From positions 1 to 7,488 of the forward strand of contig JAAZZY010000077.1 of NCBI GenBank assembly GCA_014239035.1: DNA of 7,488 nucleotides. Direction: 5' to 3'. The stretch comes from Chlamydiia bacterium (GTDB lineage: Bacteria > Chlamydiota > Chlamydiia > Chlamydiales > JAAZZY01). A program made the translations under genes and the position numbers. The notes beneath the pieces are model-generated. The model searched no databases and was not told where the DNA came from. It saw only the letters and a list, made by a program, of their open reading frames with translations. This document shows positions 1 through 5,718 of the stretch, piece by piece; the first letter of the stretch is position 1, and each line of letters opens with the position of its first letter.

Positions 1-219
1 CCTTATTTCAGGACCGCACGTGTCAAGCATGATAGCAAGTGGAACATTAAGCTCACCTCTTGCCTTTTTTAAATGGTTGATCACTTCCTGATGGTCTTGA
101 TGTGTTCCATGACTAAAGTTCAATCTTGCTATATCCATTCCTGCTTTTATCAGCTGAATAATCATCTCATAGCTACATGTGCTCGGCCCAATTGTACATA
201 CGATTTTAGTCTTTATCAA
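1..219 (-). CDS. pyk: Pyruvate kinase, N-terminal 73 codons (partial, runs off the left edge)
   Basis: Pyruvate kinase transfers phosphate from phosphoenolpyruvate to ADP in the last step of glycolysis, in the cytosol. Only the N-terminal part of the (beta/alpha)8 barrel is present. The visible signatures are TKIVCTIGPS (residues 4-13), GMDIARLNFSHG (27-38) and LDTCGPEIR (65-73). They supply the substrate arginine (Arg32), potassium ligands Asn34, Ser36, Asp66 and Thr67, Glu71 typical of K+-dependent enzymes, and the nucleotide-binding arginine (Arg73). The start is read as TTG at 219-217, because AGGGAG lies 5 nt upstream and the family's usual N-terminus (a few residues before TKI) fits. 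One oddity is Cys68, where most K+-dependent enzymes have Lys in LDTKGPEIR. The gene diverges from the small membrane-protein gene to its right. Family assignment is certain; whether the gene is intact beyond the window cannot be seen. Confidence 0.95.
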   Translation of the reverse strand, partial: MIKTKIVCTIGPSTCSYEMIIQLIKAGMDIARLNFSHGTHQDHQEVINHLKKARGELNVPLAIMLDTCGPEIR

Positions 220-224
220 AACAG

Positions 225-230
225 CTCCCT
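225..230 (-). promoter_or_regulatory. Shine-Dalgarno of pyk
   Basis: On the minus strand AGGGAG stands 5 nt before the TTG at 219-217. It is the only good ribosome binding site near the pyruvate kinase N-terminus, so it decides in favour of the TTG start. Confidence 0.7.
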
Positions 231-238
231 GAATATAC

Positions 239-266
239 TTGATCTAATTGCATAGATTACTAAAAT
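239..266 (+). promoter_or_regulatory. Candidate sigma70-type promoter for the membrane-protein gene at 302
   Basis: TTGATC (239-244) is followed after 16 nt by TAAAAT (261-266), a near-consensus -10 box. Transcription would start near 273, upstream of GTG codons at 287 and 302. It overlaps the opposing candidate pyk promoter, so the two polymerases would compete for the same DNA. Confidence 0.4.
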
Positions 267-282
267 GGGGCAATAAGCTCAA
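254..282 (-). promoter_or_regulatory. Candidate sigma70-type promoter for pyk
   Basis: On the minus strand TTGAGC (282-277) is followed after 17 nt by TAATCT (259-254). Transcription would begin near 247, giving a leader of about 28 nt that contains the pyk Shine-Dalgarno. The spacing is ideal, but the -10 box is only a partial match (first two and last positions), so this is a prediction. Confidence 0.4.
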
Positions 283-301
283 GGAAGTGCTGAGAGGTTT
301 T

Positions 302-694
302 GTGGACGATCGTCAAATATTTAGAATAAAAGTAAACGCAATCACAGCTTTTCTTTTCTTAATTGGCGTACTGATCTTAATTTTCTTTGACTGGCTTCCT
401 ATTTGGGCTGCAGCTATGGCAGCTTTATTTGTCTCAGTTACTCTGAGGCAATTTCTCATCGGTAAAATAGTAGATGTCTTTGTAAGTTTGATTTTGTTTG
501 GGTTACTTTTTGTTGCAAACTCATTCTATTACTCTGAAGTGTGGACAGGAATTTTGCTTATGATTGGTGCCGGCTACATCTTTGTTCGCCAGTGCTCAGA
601 TATCTATGCCTATCGCACAAGAAAAACAGTCCAGCTCGAAGAAAGTGCAAAGCACCACCAAGAAGATTTTGACAATGAAGATCCAGAAAATTAA
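302..694 (+). CDS. Small multi-spanning membrane protein of unknown function
   Basis: The family is not recognised. From the GTG at 302 the product is 130 residues. It has a short polar N-terminus, then about four hydrophobic segments arranged as two hairpins (roughly residues 12-27, 29-47, 58-74 and 78-94), with charged residues between them. The C-terminal tail is acidic and hydrophilic, ending FDNEDPEN, and is probably cytoplasmic. The frame is open back to a TTG at 248, but that start has no Shine-Dalgarno and would lie inside the predicted promoter. GTG 302 has GAGAGG 4 nt upstream; GTG 287 has AAGGA, but too close. The stop shares the tetranucleotide TTAA with the stop of the convergent gene at 691-993, which also encodes a small four-helix-like membrane protein. 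The ORF is very probably real; the start is uncertain and no function can be given. Confidence 0.75.
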   Translation: MDDRQIFRIKVNAITAFLFLIGVLILIFFDWLPIWAAAMAALFVSVTLRQFLIGKIVDVFVSLILFGLLFVANSFYYSEVWTGILLMIGAGYIFVRQCSDIYAYRTRKTVQLEESAKHHQEDFDNEDPEN

Positions 695-993
695 CTTTTT
701 TTTCTTCTCAAAACAAATTCCTTGAAGAGTTTCTCAGCTCCAATGGCAAATAATGCAAAGGGCAATACAAAGCTCCAAGACATCATCAGAGGGTATTGCA
801 CACAAATGTATGCTCCTACAAAAGATAATACCGAGATCAGCATCTTAAAGTAATTTTTGCTCAGAGCATTTTTTAGGGTAAAAAAGATTCCTAAGACGAT
901 AATAAGTCCTGGCCACCAACTATCTAGAAGAGCTAAAACACCTAGACCAATAAATAGTGCTCCATGAGAGATATTTTCTACTTTCTTATTCAT
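691..993 (-). CDS. Small four-helix membrane protein of unknown function
   Basis: This is a 100-residue, very hydrophobic protein. The segments at about residues 10-24, 26-41, 49-66 and 70-88 look membrane-spanning, and the C-terminus is strongly basic (FVLRRKKS), favouring a cytoplasmic tail. The N-terminal part, GLGVLALLDSWWPGLIIVLGI, resembles the short helix pairs of LiaF-type/DUF5668 membrane modules. That is a resemblance of pattern only, not an assignment. The ATG at 993-991 is preceded by AGGGG at 5 nt, a strong ribosome binding site. The gene converges on the membrane-protein gene to its left, with both stops in TTAA (691-694), and diverges from pepN across a 191-bp spacer. Function unknown. 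Confidence 0.75.
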   Translation of the reverse strand: MNKKVENISHGALFIGLGVLALLDSWWPGLIIVLGIFFTLKNALSKNYFKMLISVLSFVGAYICVQYPLMMSWSFVLPFALFAIGAEKLFKEFVLRRKKS

Positions 994-1019
994 ATTAACC
1001 CCTTATAAAAAAGACTCTT

Positions 1020-1067
1020 GGGCAAAATTGTAGCAAAAAAAGACCTATATAGCTAGTATTTTTGCCC
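1020..1067. repeat. 8-bp inverted repeat in the divergent spacer
   Basis: GGGCAAAA (1020-1027) is mirrored by TTTTGCCC (1060-1067), with 32 bp between them and a CTATATAG palindrome (1045-1052) inside. It lies between the minus-strand membrane-protein gene and pepN, so it could be a binding site. The loop is too long for a rho-independent terminator. Chance occurrence in AT-rich DNA is possible. Confidence 0.3.
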
Positions 1068-1100
1068 TAAGATAGCTCCCTATGCAGTATGAGTTAAACT

Positions 1101-1128
1101 TTGCATAATTGCATTGATCACCTATAAA
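1101..1128 (+). promoter_or_regulatory. Candidate sigma70-type promoter for pepN
   Basis: TTGCAT (1101-1106) is followed after 16 nt by TATAAA (1123-1128). The predicted start of transcription, near 1135, leaves a leader of about 50 nt before the pepN ATG. Both boxes match the consensus in four or five positions. Confidence 0.4.
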
Positions 1129-1184
1129 GGAGCATTCAGAGGCAGGCAAAACATATTAATTAAACACGCAATCATGAGAATGTT

Positions 1185-3794
1185 ATGACAGAAACTCAAG
1201 ACATACAAGAAGATAGGCCACAAGAGAAACATCTAAAGGATTATCAAAAACCAGCGTTTTCTTTTTCAAATGTATTTTTGACTTTTGAACTAGATGATAC
1301 TCAGACTGTTGTAACCTCTGAATTAGAGATACATAGAGAAGATTCCTCTAATGACCCACTTGTACTCAACGGTGAAAGACTAAACTTAATTTCTGTTGAG
1401 GTAGATAACAAGTTGCTAACAGAAGATGAGTACACAGTTGAAGAGAAAACTCTCACTATTGCAGATGTTCCCGATCAATTTAAGCTTAAGACTGTTGTAG
1501 AAATTAATCCGGTAGCAAACACCTACTTAGATGGACTCTATAAGTCTAAGGGAACCTTTTGCACGCAAAATGAGCCTGAAGGCTTCCGCAAAATCACCTA
1601 CTTTTTAGATCGCCCTGATGTCATGTCGAAGTATAAAACCAAAATTATCGCAAATAAAGGCCAATATCCAATTCTTTTATCAAATGGAAATAAGATCGAC
1701 TCTGGCGATTTTGACGCTGAGAGGCATTTTGTAGTCTGGGAAGACCCTTTCAATAAACCCTCTTACCTTTTTGCTTTGATAGGCGGAGATCTTGCTTGCA
1801 TTGAGGATGAGTATGTTAGACATTCAGGTAAACCTGTAAAGCTAGAAATCTATTGTGAGAAGGGTTCTACTGGTCAATGTGAGTATGCAATGGAGGCTTT
1901 AAAAAAGTCGATGAAGTGGGATGAAGAAGTCTTTGATTTAGAGTATGATCTAGACATTTTCATGATTGCAGCCGTTGAGGCCTTCAATGCTGGAGCAATG
2001 GAAAATAAAGGACTTAATATTTTCAATATTAGTTGCATACTGGCTGATAAAGCAACAGCGACTGATGACAACTTTGTCAGAGTTGAAAAAGTTATTGCTC
2101 ATGAATATTTCCATAATTGGACAGGAGATCGCGTAACTTTGCGCGACTGGTTCCAGCTTACTTTAAAAGAGGGGCTTACTGTCTTTAGGGATCAAGAGTT
2201 TACATCAGATATGCATTCAAGGCCTGTGCACCGCATAGAGAATGTCTCTATTTTGCGCACACATCAGTTTTCAGAAGATGCTGGCCCTACAGCTCACCCT
2301 ATCCGCCCTGCTTCATACATTGAGATGAACAATTTTTATACCACCACAGTCTACGATAAAGGCTCGGAAATCATCCGAATGGTCTACACTCTCTTAGGCA
2401 AAGAAAATTTCTTTAAGGGAATGAAGAAATACTTTGAGCTCTATGATAGTAAATCTATTACATGTAATGACTTTATCCATGCTATGGAACTTGCATCAGA
2501 TATAGACCTTAGCCAATTTAGACGCTGGTACGAACAAAAAGGCACGCCAACACTTAAAGTCTCCTTTGAATATGACTCACAAAATAAGAAATTTACTCTG
2601 CAAACTGAGCAATCCAATTTGAAAGAAGGCAAAGATGCTCCTGCTCTACATTTCCCCTTAAAGATGGGATTAATAGCTCCAGATGGAACAGAGTATAAAC
2701 TTCCTGAACTTGTAGAAATTAAAGAAAAAAAACAAAGCTTTACCTTTGAAAATATTGATCAAAAGCCAATAGCCTCATTAAATCGGGATTTCTCTGCTCC
2801 TATTCACTTAGAGTCCCCTCTTGACTTTGAGGACTATCTCTTTTTAATGAAATACGACCAAAATGATTTTAACCGCTGGGAAGCTTCACAAGAAATTGCC
2901 ATGCAGATCATGCTCTCATCTATTGGTTCAGGTCAAAAAAGCACGTTAGATCCAAAGTATATTGAAGCTTTTGGCTCACTTATTTCTGATAACGATTTAG
3001 ATCCTGCTTTTAAAGCGCTCGCATTAAATATTCCATCAGAGAGTTTAATGGGACAAAAACAAAATATTATACAATTCAACGATAACCATAAAGCTAGAGA
3101 GGGGATCAAAAAAGAGCTCGCCAATGCCCATGAAAAGTTGTTTTTAGAGACCTATCACAGCCTTAACATAGAAAATGACTACTGCGTCGAAGCAAAAGAT
3201 ATTGGGCTGAGAAAGCTTAAGAACTGCGCTCTTGCCTATCTTGGCTATACTGGCAACAAGGAGCACCATGACCTATTCATGAAGCAGTTTACAAGTGCAA
3301 CAAATATGACTGATCAGTTTGCAGCTTTGAGTATACTCAACCGCATCGACTGCCCAGAGCGCATAGAGGCTATGCAGAAGTTCTATGATCAGTGGCATGA
3401 TAATGTACTTGTCATCACCAAATGGCTTTCACTTCAAGCAATCTCTCCACTCGATGGAGCAATAGATCGCGTTGAAAAGACTTTAAAAGACCCTATCTTT
3501 GATTATAAGATCCCCAATATTGTCAGGGCTGTGATGGGAAGCTTCTTTGAAAATCACACCCATTTCCATGCACTAGATGGATCAGGATATCAACTAGCTC
3601 AAGAGCAGATTAGCAAAATAGATGAGATTAACCCATCTGTTGCAGCTAGACTCTCTGCTGCCTTTAGAAAATTTCCGAAGTTGGATGAAAAACGTAAAGA
3701 AATGTTAAAGGCATCTCTTGAAAAGCTTCTTTCAAAAAAGAATCTATCAAGAAATGCCTATGAAATCATTAACAAGTCTCTGAATGCTACTTAA
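1185..3794 (+). CDS. pepN: Aminopeptidase N (M1 family zinc metallopeptidase)
   Basis: PepN removes N-terminal residues from peptides in the cytosol, finishing the breakdown of proteasome-like protease products or imported peptides. The 869-residue product is practically the length of E. coli PepN (870) and resembles it throughout. Domain order is N-terminal beta domain (about 1-200), thermolysin-like catalytic domain (200-450), small beta domain, then a long helical C-terminal domain ending LSRNAYEIINKSLNA. Visible active-site residues are Glu130 in TQNEPEGFR, the exopeptidase loop GAMEN (270-274), the zinc motif HEYFH (306-310) with third ligand Glu329 in LKEGLT, and the transition-state tyrosine Tyr390 in TVYDKG. 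All are shifted by nine from the E. coli numbering. The ATG at 1185 has only a weak GAGAA upstream. No signal peptide is seen. Its 3' end overlaps the convergent MAPEG-like gene by 8 bp. Nothing suggests loss of activity. Confidence 0.97.
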   Translation: MTETQDIQEDRPQEKHLKDYQKPAFSFSNVFLTFELDDTQTVVTSELEIHREDSSNDPLVLNGERLNLISVEVDNKLLTEDEYTVEEKTLTIADVPDQFKLKTVVEINPVANTYLDGLYKSKGTFCTQNEPEGFRKITYFLDRPDVMSKYKTKIIANKGQYPILLSNGNKIDSGDFDAERHFVVWEDPFNKPSYLFALIGGDLACIEDEYVRHSGKPVKLEIYCEKGSTGQCEYAMEALKKSMKWDEEVFDLEYDLDIFMIAAVEAFNAGAMENKGLNIFNISCILADKATATDDNFVRVEKVIAHEYFHNWTGDRVTLRDWFQLTLKEGLTVFRDQEFTSDMHSRPVHRIENVSILRTHQFSEDAGPTAHPIRPASYIEMNNFYTTTVYDKGSEIIRMVYTLLGKENFFKGMKKYFELYDSKSITCNDFIHAMELASDIDLSQFRRWYEQKGTPTLKVSFEYDSQNKKFTLQTEQSNLKEGKDAPALHFPLKMGLIAPDGTEYKLPELVEIKEKKQSFTFENIDQKPIASLNRDFSAPIHLESPLDFEDYLFLMKYDQNDFNRWEASQEIAMQIMLSSIGSGQKSTLDPKYIEAFGSLISDNDLDPAFKALALNIPSESLMGQKQNIIQFNDNHKAREGIKKELANAHEKLFLETYHSLNIENDYCVEAKDIGLRKLKNCALAYLGYTGNKEHHDLFMKQFTSATNMTDQFAALSILNRIDCPERIEAMQKFYDQWHDNVLVITKWLSLQAISPLDGAIDRVEKTLKDPIFDYKIPNIVRAVMGSFFENHTHFHALDGSGYQLAQEQISKIDEINPSVAARLSAAFRKFPKLDEKRKEMLKASLEKLLSKKNLSRNAYEIINKSLNAT

Positions 3795-4332
3795 TAAAGT
3801 TCATAATTAAGATACGAACGCTTAAGTACATTAATGGAGCAACTGTTGTTAGAAGAGTGATAAGTCTACCGAAGTAGGCATAAACATTCCCTTTGCAAAG
3901 TCCCGCCCAGAAAAATAATCGACCTATTGAGAACACTATGCAGACTGTAGGAATAATCGACATGTTTTTAACAGGCATATATACGGCAAATAAAACTACT
4001 GTGAAAAACAGAAGTAAAAGGTGCTGCAAAGTTGAGAAGACATATTCAATATGATGTCTAAATTCTTTTGGTGGATTCTCAAAAACAGGCTCAAAGTTTC
4101 CTGAGAACAGTCTATGTAAGAAAAGAACTAAAATTCCTAGCCAGAAGCAAGTCACTGGATAAATCAGCCACTTTAAACCAAATACTAGTTTTAGAACTGG
4201 ATCATCCTTCATTGGCATGGTCCAATTCACCACAAAATAAAATATATAATATAAGCCTAGAGCCAGGAGCAGCCCTATCAGCAACTCTTTTTGAACTAGC
4301 TCTTGAACATTTTTCGAGCTTTTCTTCGCCAT
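3787..4332 (-). CDS. MAPEG-like integral membrane protein
   Basis: The protein has 181 residues with about five hydrophobic segments (roughly 17-36, 51-73, 103-119, 125-145 and 156-174). The fourth and fifth form the typical bacterial MAPEG signature, IIPTVCIVFSIGRLFFWAGL, followed by a basic G-containing loop and another helix. MAPEG proteins (membrane-associated proteins in eicosanoid and glutathione metabolism) are usually membrane-bound glutathione-dependent enzymes. In many bacterial forms a conserved NTLEQ precedes this part; here the equivalent is STLQH (100-104), and the RxxxNxxE glutathione motif reads ExxxSxxQ from Glu96. Substrate and activity are therefore open. The start is taken as ATG 4332-4330 with AAAGGG 7 nt upstream; a GTG one codon earlier (4335) is possible. 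The gene ends inside the last codons of convergent pepN with no room for a terminator between them. Confidence 0.75.
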   Translation of the reverse strand: MAKKSSKNVQELVQKELLIGLLLALGLYYIFYFVVNWTMPMKDDPVLKLVFGLKWLIYPVTCFWLGILVLFLHRLFSGNFEPVFENPPKEFRHHIEYVFSTLQHLLLLFFTVVLFAVYMPVKNMSIIPTVCIVFSIGRLFFWAGLCKGNVYAYFGRLITLLTTVAPLMYLSVRILIMNFIK

Positions 4333-4416
4333 CACAATACCCTTTGTTTGGATCTAAAAAAGTTCTTTTTATAAGTTTCGCATTTTTTGTAAAAGGATTA
4401 TTTTATATTTACTAAG

Positions 4417-4444
4417 ATTCTATCAGAATTTATTAATATAACAA
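4417..4444 (-). promoter_or_regulatory. Candidate promoter for the MAPEG-like gene
   Basis: On the minus strand TTGTTA (4444-4439) and TAGAAT (4422-4417) are separated by 16 nt. Transcription would start near 4410, with an AT-rich leader of about 78 nt before the ATG at 4332. In such AT-rich DNA alternative boxes exist, so this is tentative. Confidence 0.35.
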
Positions 4445-4699
4445 TTTGATAGTAAACACAGTCGCTTCAAAAGTGTTACCCTTCTATAGAACAAGTAAAC
4501 ATACTAAAGTAGAGCATTATTCATCAAAATTTGATTTTAAATGAGCCTTAATCAAGGTTAGTGACTGAACTTAGTGCGTTAATTTCATATTTCTAAAATA
4601 GCCTTTTCTCTAAAAATTTCTTCATTAAAAGTATCTCTATTTCATACTCTTTTTCATTAAGAGGCTAATTTAAAATTTATAGATAGTTTCTTTTCAGTC
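4445..4699. other. AT-rich intergenic stretch without a recognisable gene
   Basis: Together with the MAPEG promoter area, this forms more than 350 bp without a convincing gene. Both strands are broken by stops. The only structures seen are a 13-bp palindrome (ATCAAA-A-TTTGAT, 4523-4535) and scattered TTCATTAA/TTTCATA direct repeats (for example 4621-4628 and 4654-4661). No tRNA, hairpin terminator or riboswitch-like fold could be made out. It may hold upstream promoter elements or a decayed gene. Confidence 0.4.
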
Positions 4700-4882
4700 G
4701 TGCACGGCAGTGAGTCGTTTCACAAACCTAAGAGATGTCCCAGGAAAAAAGATAATAGCCCTGATTTTTCAATAATAGAGAGGCCGCGCATTAGAACTTT
4801 CATCGAAAAAGCTTACGAAAAGCTCAAGCCCTACTATGAAAAACTATTAAATGCTAAAGAGTTCCATCTTATAGAAAATTAG
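4700..4882 (+). CDS. Doubtful small ORF, hypothetical 60-residue basic protein
   Basis: This is an open frame from GTG 4700 to TAG 4882 that I do not recognise. The N-terminal half is basic and rich in Lys, Arg and Pro (HKPKRCPRKK). The C-terminal half (residues 28-57) reads as one charged amphipathic helix containing FIEKAYEKLKPYYEKLL. That composition looks more like real protein than a random frame, and there is no competing frame on either strand. Against it, no Shine-Dalgarno precedes the GTG, no ATG is available, and the frame is open only to 4661 upstream. It could be a small lineage-specific gene, or the remaining 3' end of a decayed larger one. It ends 95 bp before the transpeptidase-like gene, which seems to have its own promoter in between. 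Confidence 0.35.
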   Translation: MHGSESFHKPKRCPRKKDNSPDFSIIERPRIRTFIEKAYEKLKPYYEKLLNAKEFHLIEN

Positions 4883-4901
4883 AGCTTAGTCGATTTAGCT
4901 T

Positions 4902-4930
4902 TAGACAATTAATAGATGTTTGGATATATT
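4902..4930 (+). promoter_or_regulatory. Candidate sigma70-type promoter for the transpeptidase-like/pknD operon
   Basis: TAGACA (4902-4907) and TATATT (4925-4930) are separated by 17 nt; each box matches the consensus at five of six positions. Transcription would begin near 4937, giving a leader of about 40 nt that includes the AAGGA ribosome site. This is the best-looking promoter in the window, and it suggests the two downstream genes are transcribed together. Confidence 0.45.
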
Positions 4931-4964
4931 TTCTAATTATTCGTATAGCTATAAACTAAATTTT

Positions 4965-4969
4965 AAGGA
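4965..4969 (+). promoter_or_regulatory. Shine-Dalgarno of the transpeptidase-like gene
   Basis: AAGGA stands 8 nt before the ATG at 4978 and fixes that codon as the start, which is also the codon that opens the signal peptide. Confidence 0.6.
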
Positions 4970-4977
4970 TTTAATAG

Positions 4978-5718
4978 ATGAGGTTGCTGTTTCTCTTAAT
5001 AGGCTGCGTGCTCAGCACAACCTTGTTTAGCTTTAATTTATCTCGTCACAACCAAATGCTCATTGTCATTGTCGACGACTGGGGTTGTAGTCATGGCAAG
5101 TTATGGCGCTTTGAAAAAGAAGGCTCTAGTCAATGGCAATGCGAAAATGACAGCATAGAGGTGCGCCTTGGAGGAAAAGGTCTTGCATGGGGCAGAGGGC
5201 TTCACCCTCAAAAAAAACTAGTAGGACCAAAAAAAAATGAAGCTGATGATCATTCTCCTGCGGGTATTTTTCCTATTGGACCAATATTTGGATTTCAGCC
5301 AAAAGAAGATATCAACAACTTAAAGATGCCCTATATCCATGTTACCCCATCTATTGTGGTGGTTGATGACATTAACTCCTCTTTTTATAATCAGATTTTA
5401 GATTCCACGCTTGTTTCAGGAAATTGGAATAGCTCCCTTCATTTAAAAGACTGCTCTTTCTTAAAGTGGGGTGCGATTATCGAGCATAATTGCCATCCTT
5501 CTATCTCTAAAGATGGCTCCTGTATTTTTCTATGCGTAGACAATGATGATATAGAGCCTATGCGTATGACTAGCACTTGCCTTCAAGAGGAAAATCTATT
5601 AGATATCTTATATTGGTTGCGCCAAGTAGACAATCCCATTATCGTGCAACTTACAAAGCAAAACTACTTAAAATTTAAAGAGCGTTGGCACCTACCGGAC
5701 ATAGAATGGAAAAAATAG
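4978..5718 (+). CDS. Exported YkuD/COG3786-type L,D-transpeptidase-like protein with altered active site
   Basis: The 246-residue product begins with an export signal (MRLLFLLIGCVLSTTLFS, residues 1-18), so it should act in the periplasm. An LIGC at 7-10 resembles a lipobox but lies too close to the N-terminus to be convincing. The body follows the COG3786 YkuD-like family: GLAWGRGLH (68-76), SPAGIFPIGPIFGF (93-106), VDDINSSFYN (129-138), GNWNSS (148-153), IIEHN (167-171), GSCIFL (180-185) and TSTCLQEENLLDILYWL (198-214). Family members form or edit 3-3 peptidoglycan cross-links with a Cys nucleophile and a His. Here the nucleophile (Cys201) remains, but the expected His of the GSCIFLH stretch is Cys186 and the usual Gly before the nucleophile is Thr200. 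Catalysis is thus doubtful. Eight cysteines are present, which is many for an exported protein. The last 13 nt overlap the start of pknD, implying translational coupling. Confidence 0.85.
   Translation: MRLLFLLIGCVLSTTLFSFNLSRHNQMLIVIVDDWGCSHGKLWRFEKEGSSQWQCENDSIEVRLGGKGLAWGRGLHPQKKLVGPKKNEADDHSPAGIFPIGPIFGFQPKEDINNLKMPYIHVTPSIVVVDDINSSFYNQILDSTLVSGNWNSSLHLKDCSFLKWGAIIEHNCHPSISKDGSCIFLCVDNDDIEPMRMTSTCLQEENLLDILYWLRQVDNPIIVQLTKQNYLKFKERWHLPDIEWKK

Noticed and set aside
73..255. Plus-strand 60-codon frame across the left edge
   Set aside because: It is antisense to the clear pyruvate kinase N-terminus on the minus strand and its protein looks random.
685..709. A-rich/T-rich hairpin with a run of eight T after the plus-strand stop, as a terminator
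   Set aside because: The stem would be A-U only with no G-C pairs, and the T-run encodes the lysines and arginines of the convergent gene.
1126..1133. AAAGGAG as a ribosome site for a leader peptide before pepN
   Set aside because: No ATG, GTG or TTG follows at a usable distance; the match overlaps the end of the predicted -10 box.
1874..3124. Minus-strand frames of about 63-65 codons inside pepN (three of them)
   Set aside because: All are opposite conserved pepN sequence, low in complexity, and have no start signals.
4068..4415. Plus-strand 115-codon frame
   Set aside because: It lies opposite the MAPEG-like gene, which has membrane helices, a ribosome site and a family signature; this frame has none of these.
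4523..4535. Palindrome ATCAAA-A-TTTGAT as an operator
   Set aside because: It is short and AT-only except for one pair, so it is expected by chance in this AT-rich spacer; no repeat of it was seen near a gene start.
4984..5007. Lipobox LIGC making the transpeptidase-like protein a lipoprotein
   Set aside because: The Cys is residue 10, which leaves too short a signal peptide, and the hydrophobic core continues past it to residue 18.
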